Assembly (NCBI GenBank): GCA_964646885.1
Contig: CAZYFM010000082.1
Coordinates: forward strand, 1 to 15,407
Length of the DNA: 15,407 bases
Direction of reading: 5' to 3'
Origin: SZUA-430 sp964646885
GTDB lineage: Bacteria; Pseudomonadota; Alphaproteobacteria; Micropepsales; Micropepsaceae
Position numbers and translations under genes: made by a program
Part shown: piece after piece, positions 15,247 through 15,407 of the stretch
Layout of the letters: every line of letters begins with the position of its first letter
How positions within the stretch are numbered: the stretch's first letter is position 1
The notes under the pieces: model-generated
The model's database searches: none
Told to the model about the DNA's origin: nothing
The model's input: the letters and a program-made list of their open reading frames with translations, nothing else

Positions 15247-15407
15247 CTAAGGCAAAGCCTTCAACGCCGCCAGTACGCAAGGCCGCAGCACCACAAAATC
15301 TGGGTCGCTGCTGGTAGTAACGGTGACATGCAGCGACGAGAAGAACTGAACAAGGTTGTGCCGCCGCGCCAGCGCCTGCGGGGACAGGTACCAGTTGTCC
15401 CAGGTCT
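15247..15407 (-). CDS. 3' end of an unrecognised gene (partial)
   Basis: A minus-strand frame runs in from the window edge for 52 residues to a TAG at 15249-15247. It begins TWDNWYLSPQALARRHNLVQ and ends VVLRPCVLAALKALP. The composition (Trp- and Leu-rich helix-like start, strand FFSSLHVTVTT, then a hydrophobic end) and GC-biased codon use look like real coding sequence, while the other two minus frames read as low-complexity or stop-bearing. The N-terminus lies outside the window, and I recognise no family. It converges on tgt, with the inverted repeat between them. Confidence 0.55.
   Translation of the reverse strand, partial: TWDNWYLSPQALARRHNLVQFFSSLHVTVTTSSDPDFVVLRPCVLAALKALP

Overview
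The window reads as chromosomal DNA of a GC-rich alphaproteobacterium. Codon use is strongly GC-biased, genes are tightly packed, and GTG and TTG starts are used. The right half carries gyrA, coaD, queA and tgt in one direction, a conserved alphaproteobacterial arrangement. The GyrA sequence, including its acidic C-terminal insertion, also looks alphaproteobacterial. I cannot place it below class. No rRNA, tRNA, CRISPR array or insertion-sequence transposase is visible.

Left part (1-2390): two forward genes, a GST-fold protein and an exported class C beta-lactamase-fold serine hydrolase, end at a perfect 9-bp hairpin. Facing them is a minus-strand block (6465 to 2309): a GTG-started hybrid histidine kinase (three PAS regions, HisKA, HATPase, REC), a DAD-like cupin, an ArsR-type regulator fused to DUF2087, a low-GC coiled-coil protein of unknown function, and a decayed second copy of the DUF2087 3' end. 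The low-GC gene therefore sits between two homologous 3' ends of the regulator. That is the clearest sign of insertion or rearrangement in the window.

Middle (6466-8820): divergent from the kinase is a two-gene unit, a Cys-rich ArsR repressor overlapping by ATGA an ATP-grasp-like ligase of unknown substrate. Its promoter has a 14-bp palindrome between the -35 and -10 and almost no leader. Next comes an HXXEE-type membrane protein behind a perfect Crp/Fnr-type box (TTGAC-N4-GTCAA) placed as at class II promoters, with a strong Shine-Dalgarno.

Right part (8821-15407): gyrA (TTG start, unusual quinolone-determining residues), a small exported protein whose ribosome site is buried in a perfect hairpin, then coaD-queA-tgt. 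CoaD makes dephospho-CoA. Tgt and QueA carry out successive steps of queuosine tRNA modification. A REP-like palindrome separates queA from tgt, and a larger 128-bp inverted repeat follows tgt. The window ends in the 3' end of an unrecognised minus-strand gene.

The best candidates for something undescribed are the low-GC gene between duplicated DUF2087 ends, and the ArsR/ATP-grasp pair, which looks like a metal- or thiol-responsive ligase operon. Both remain inferences from sequence alone.
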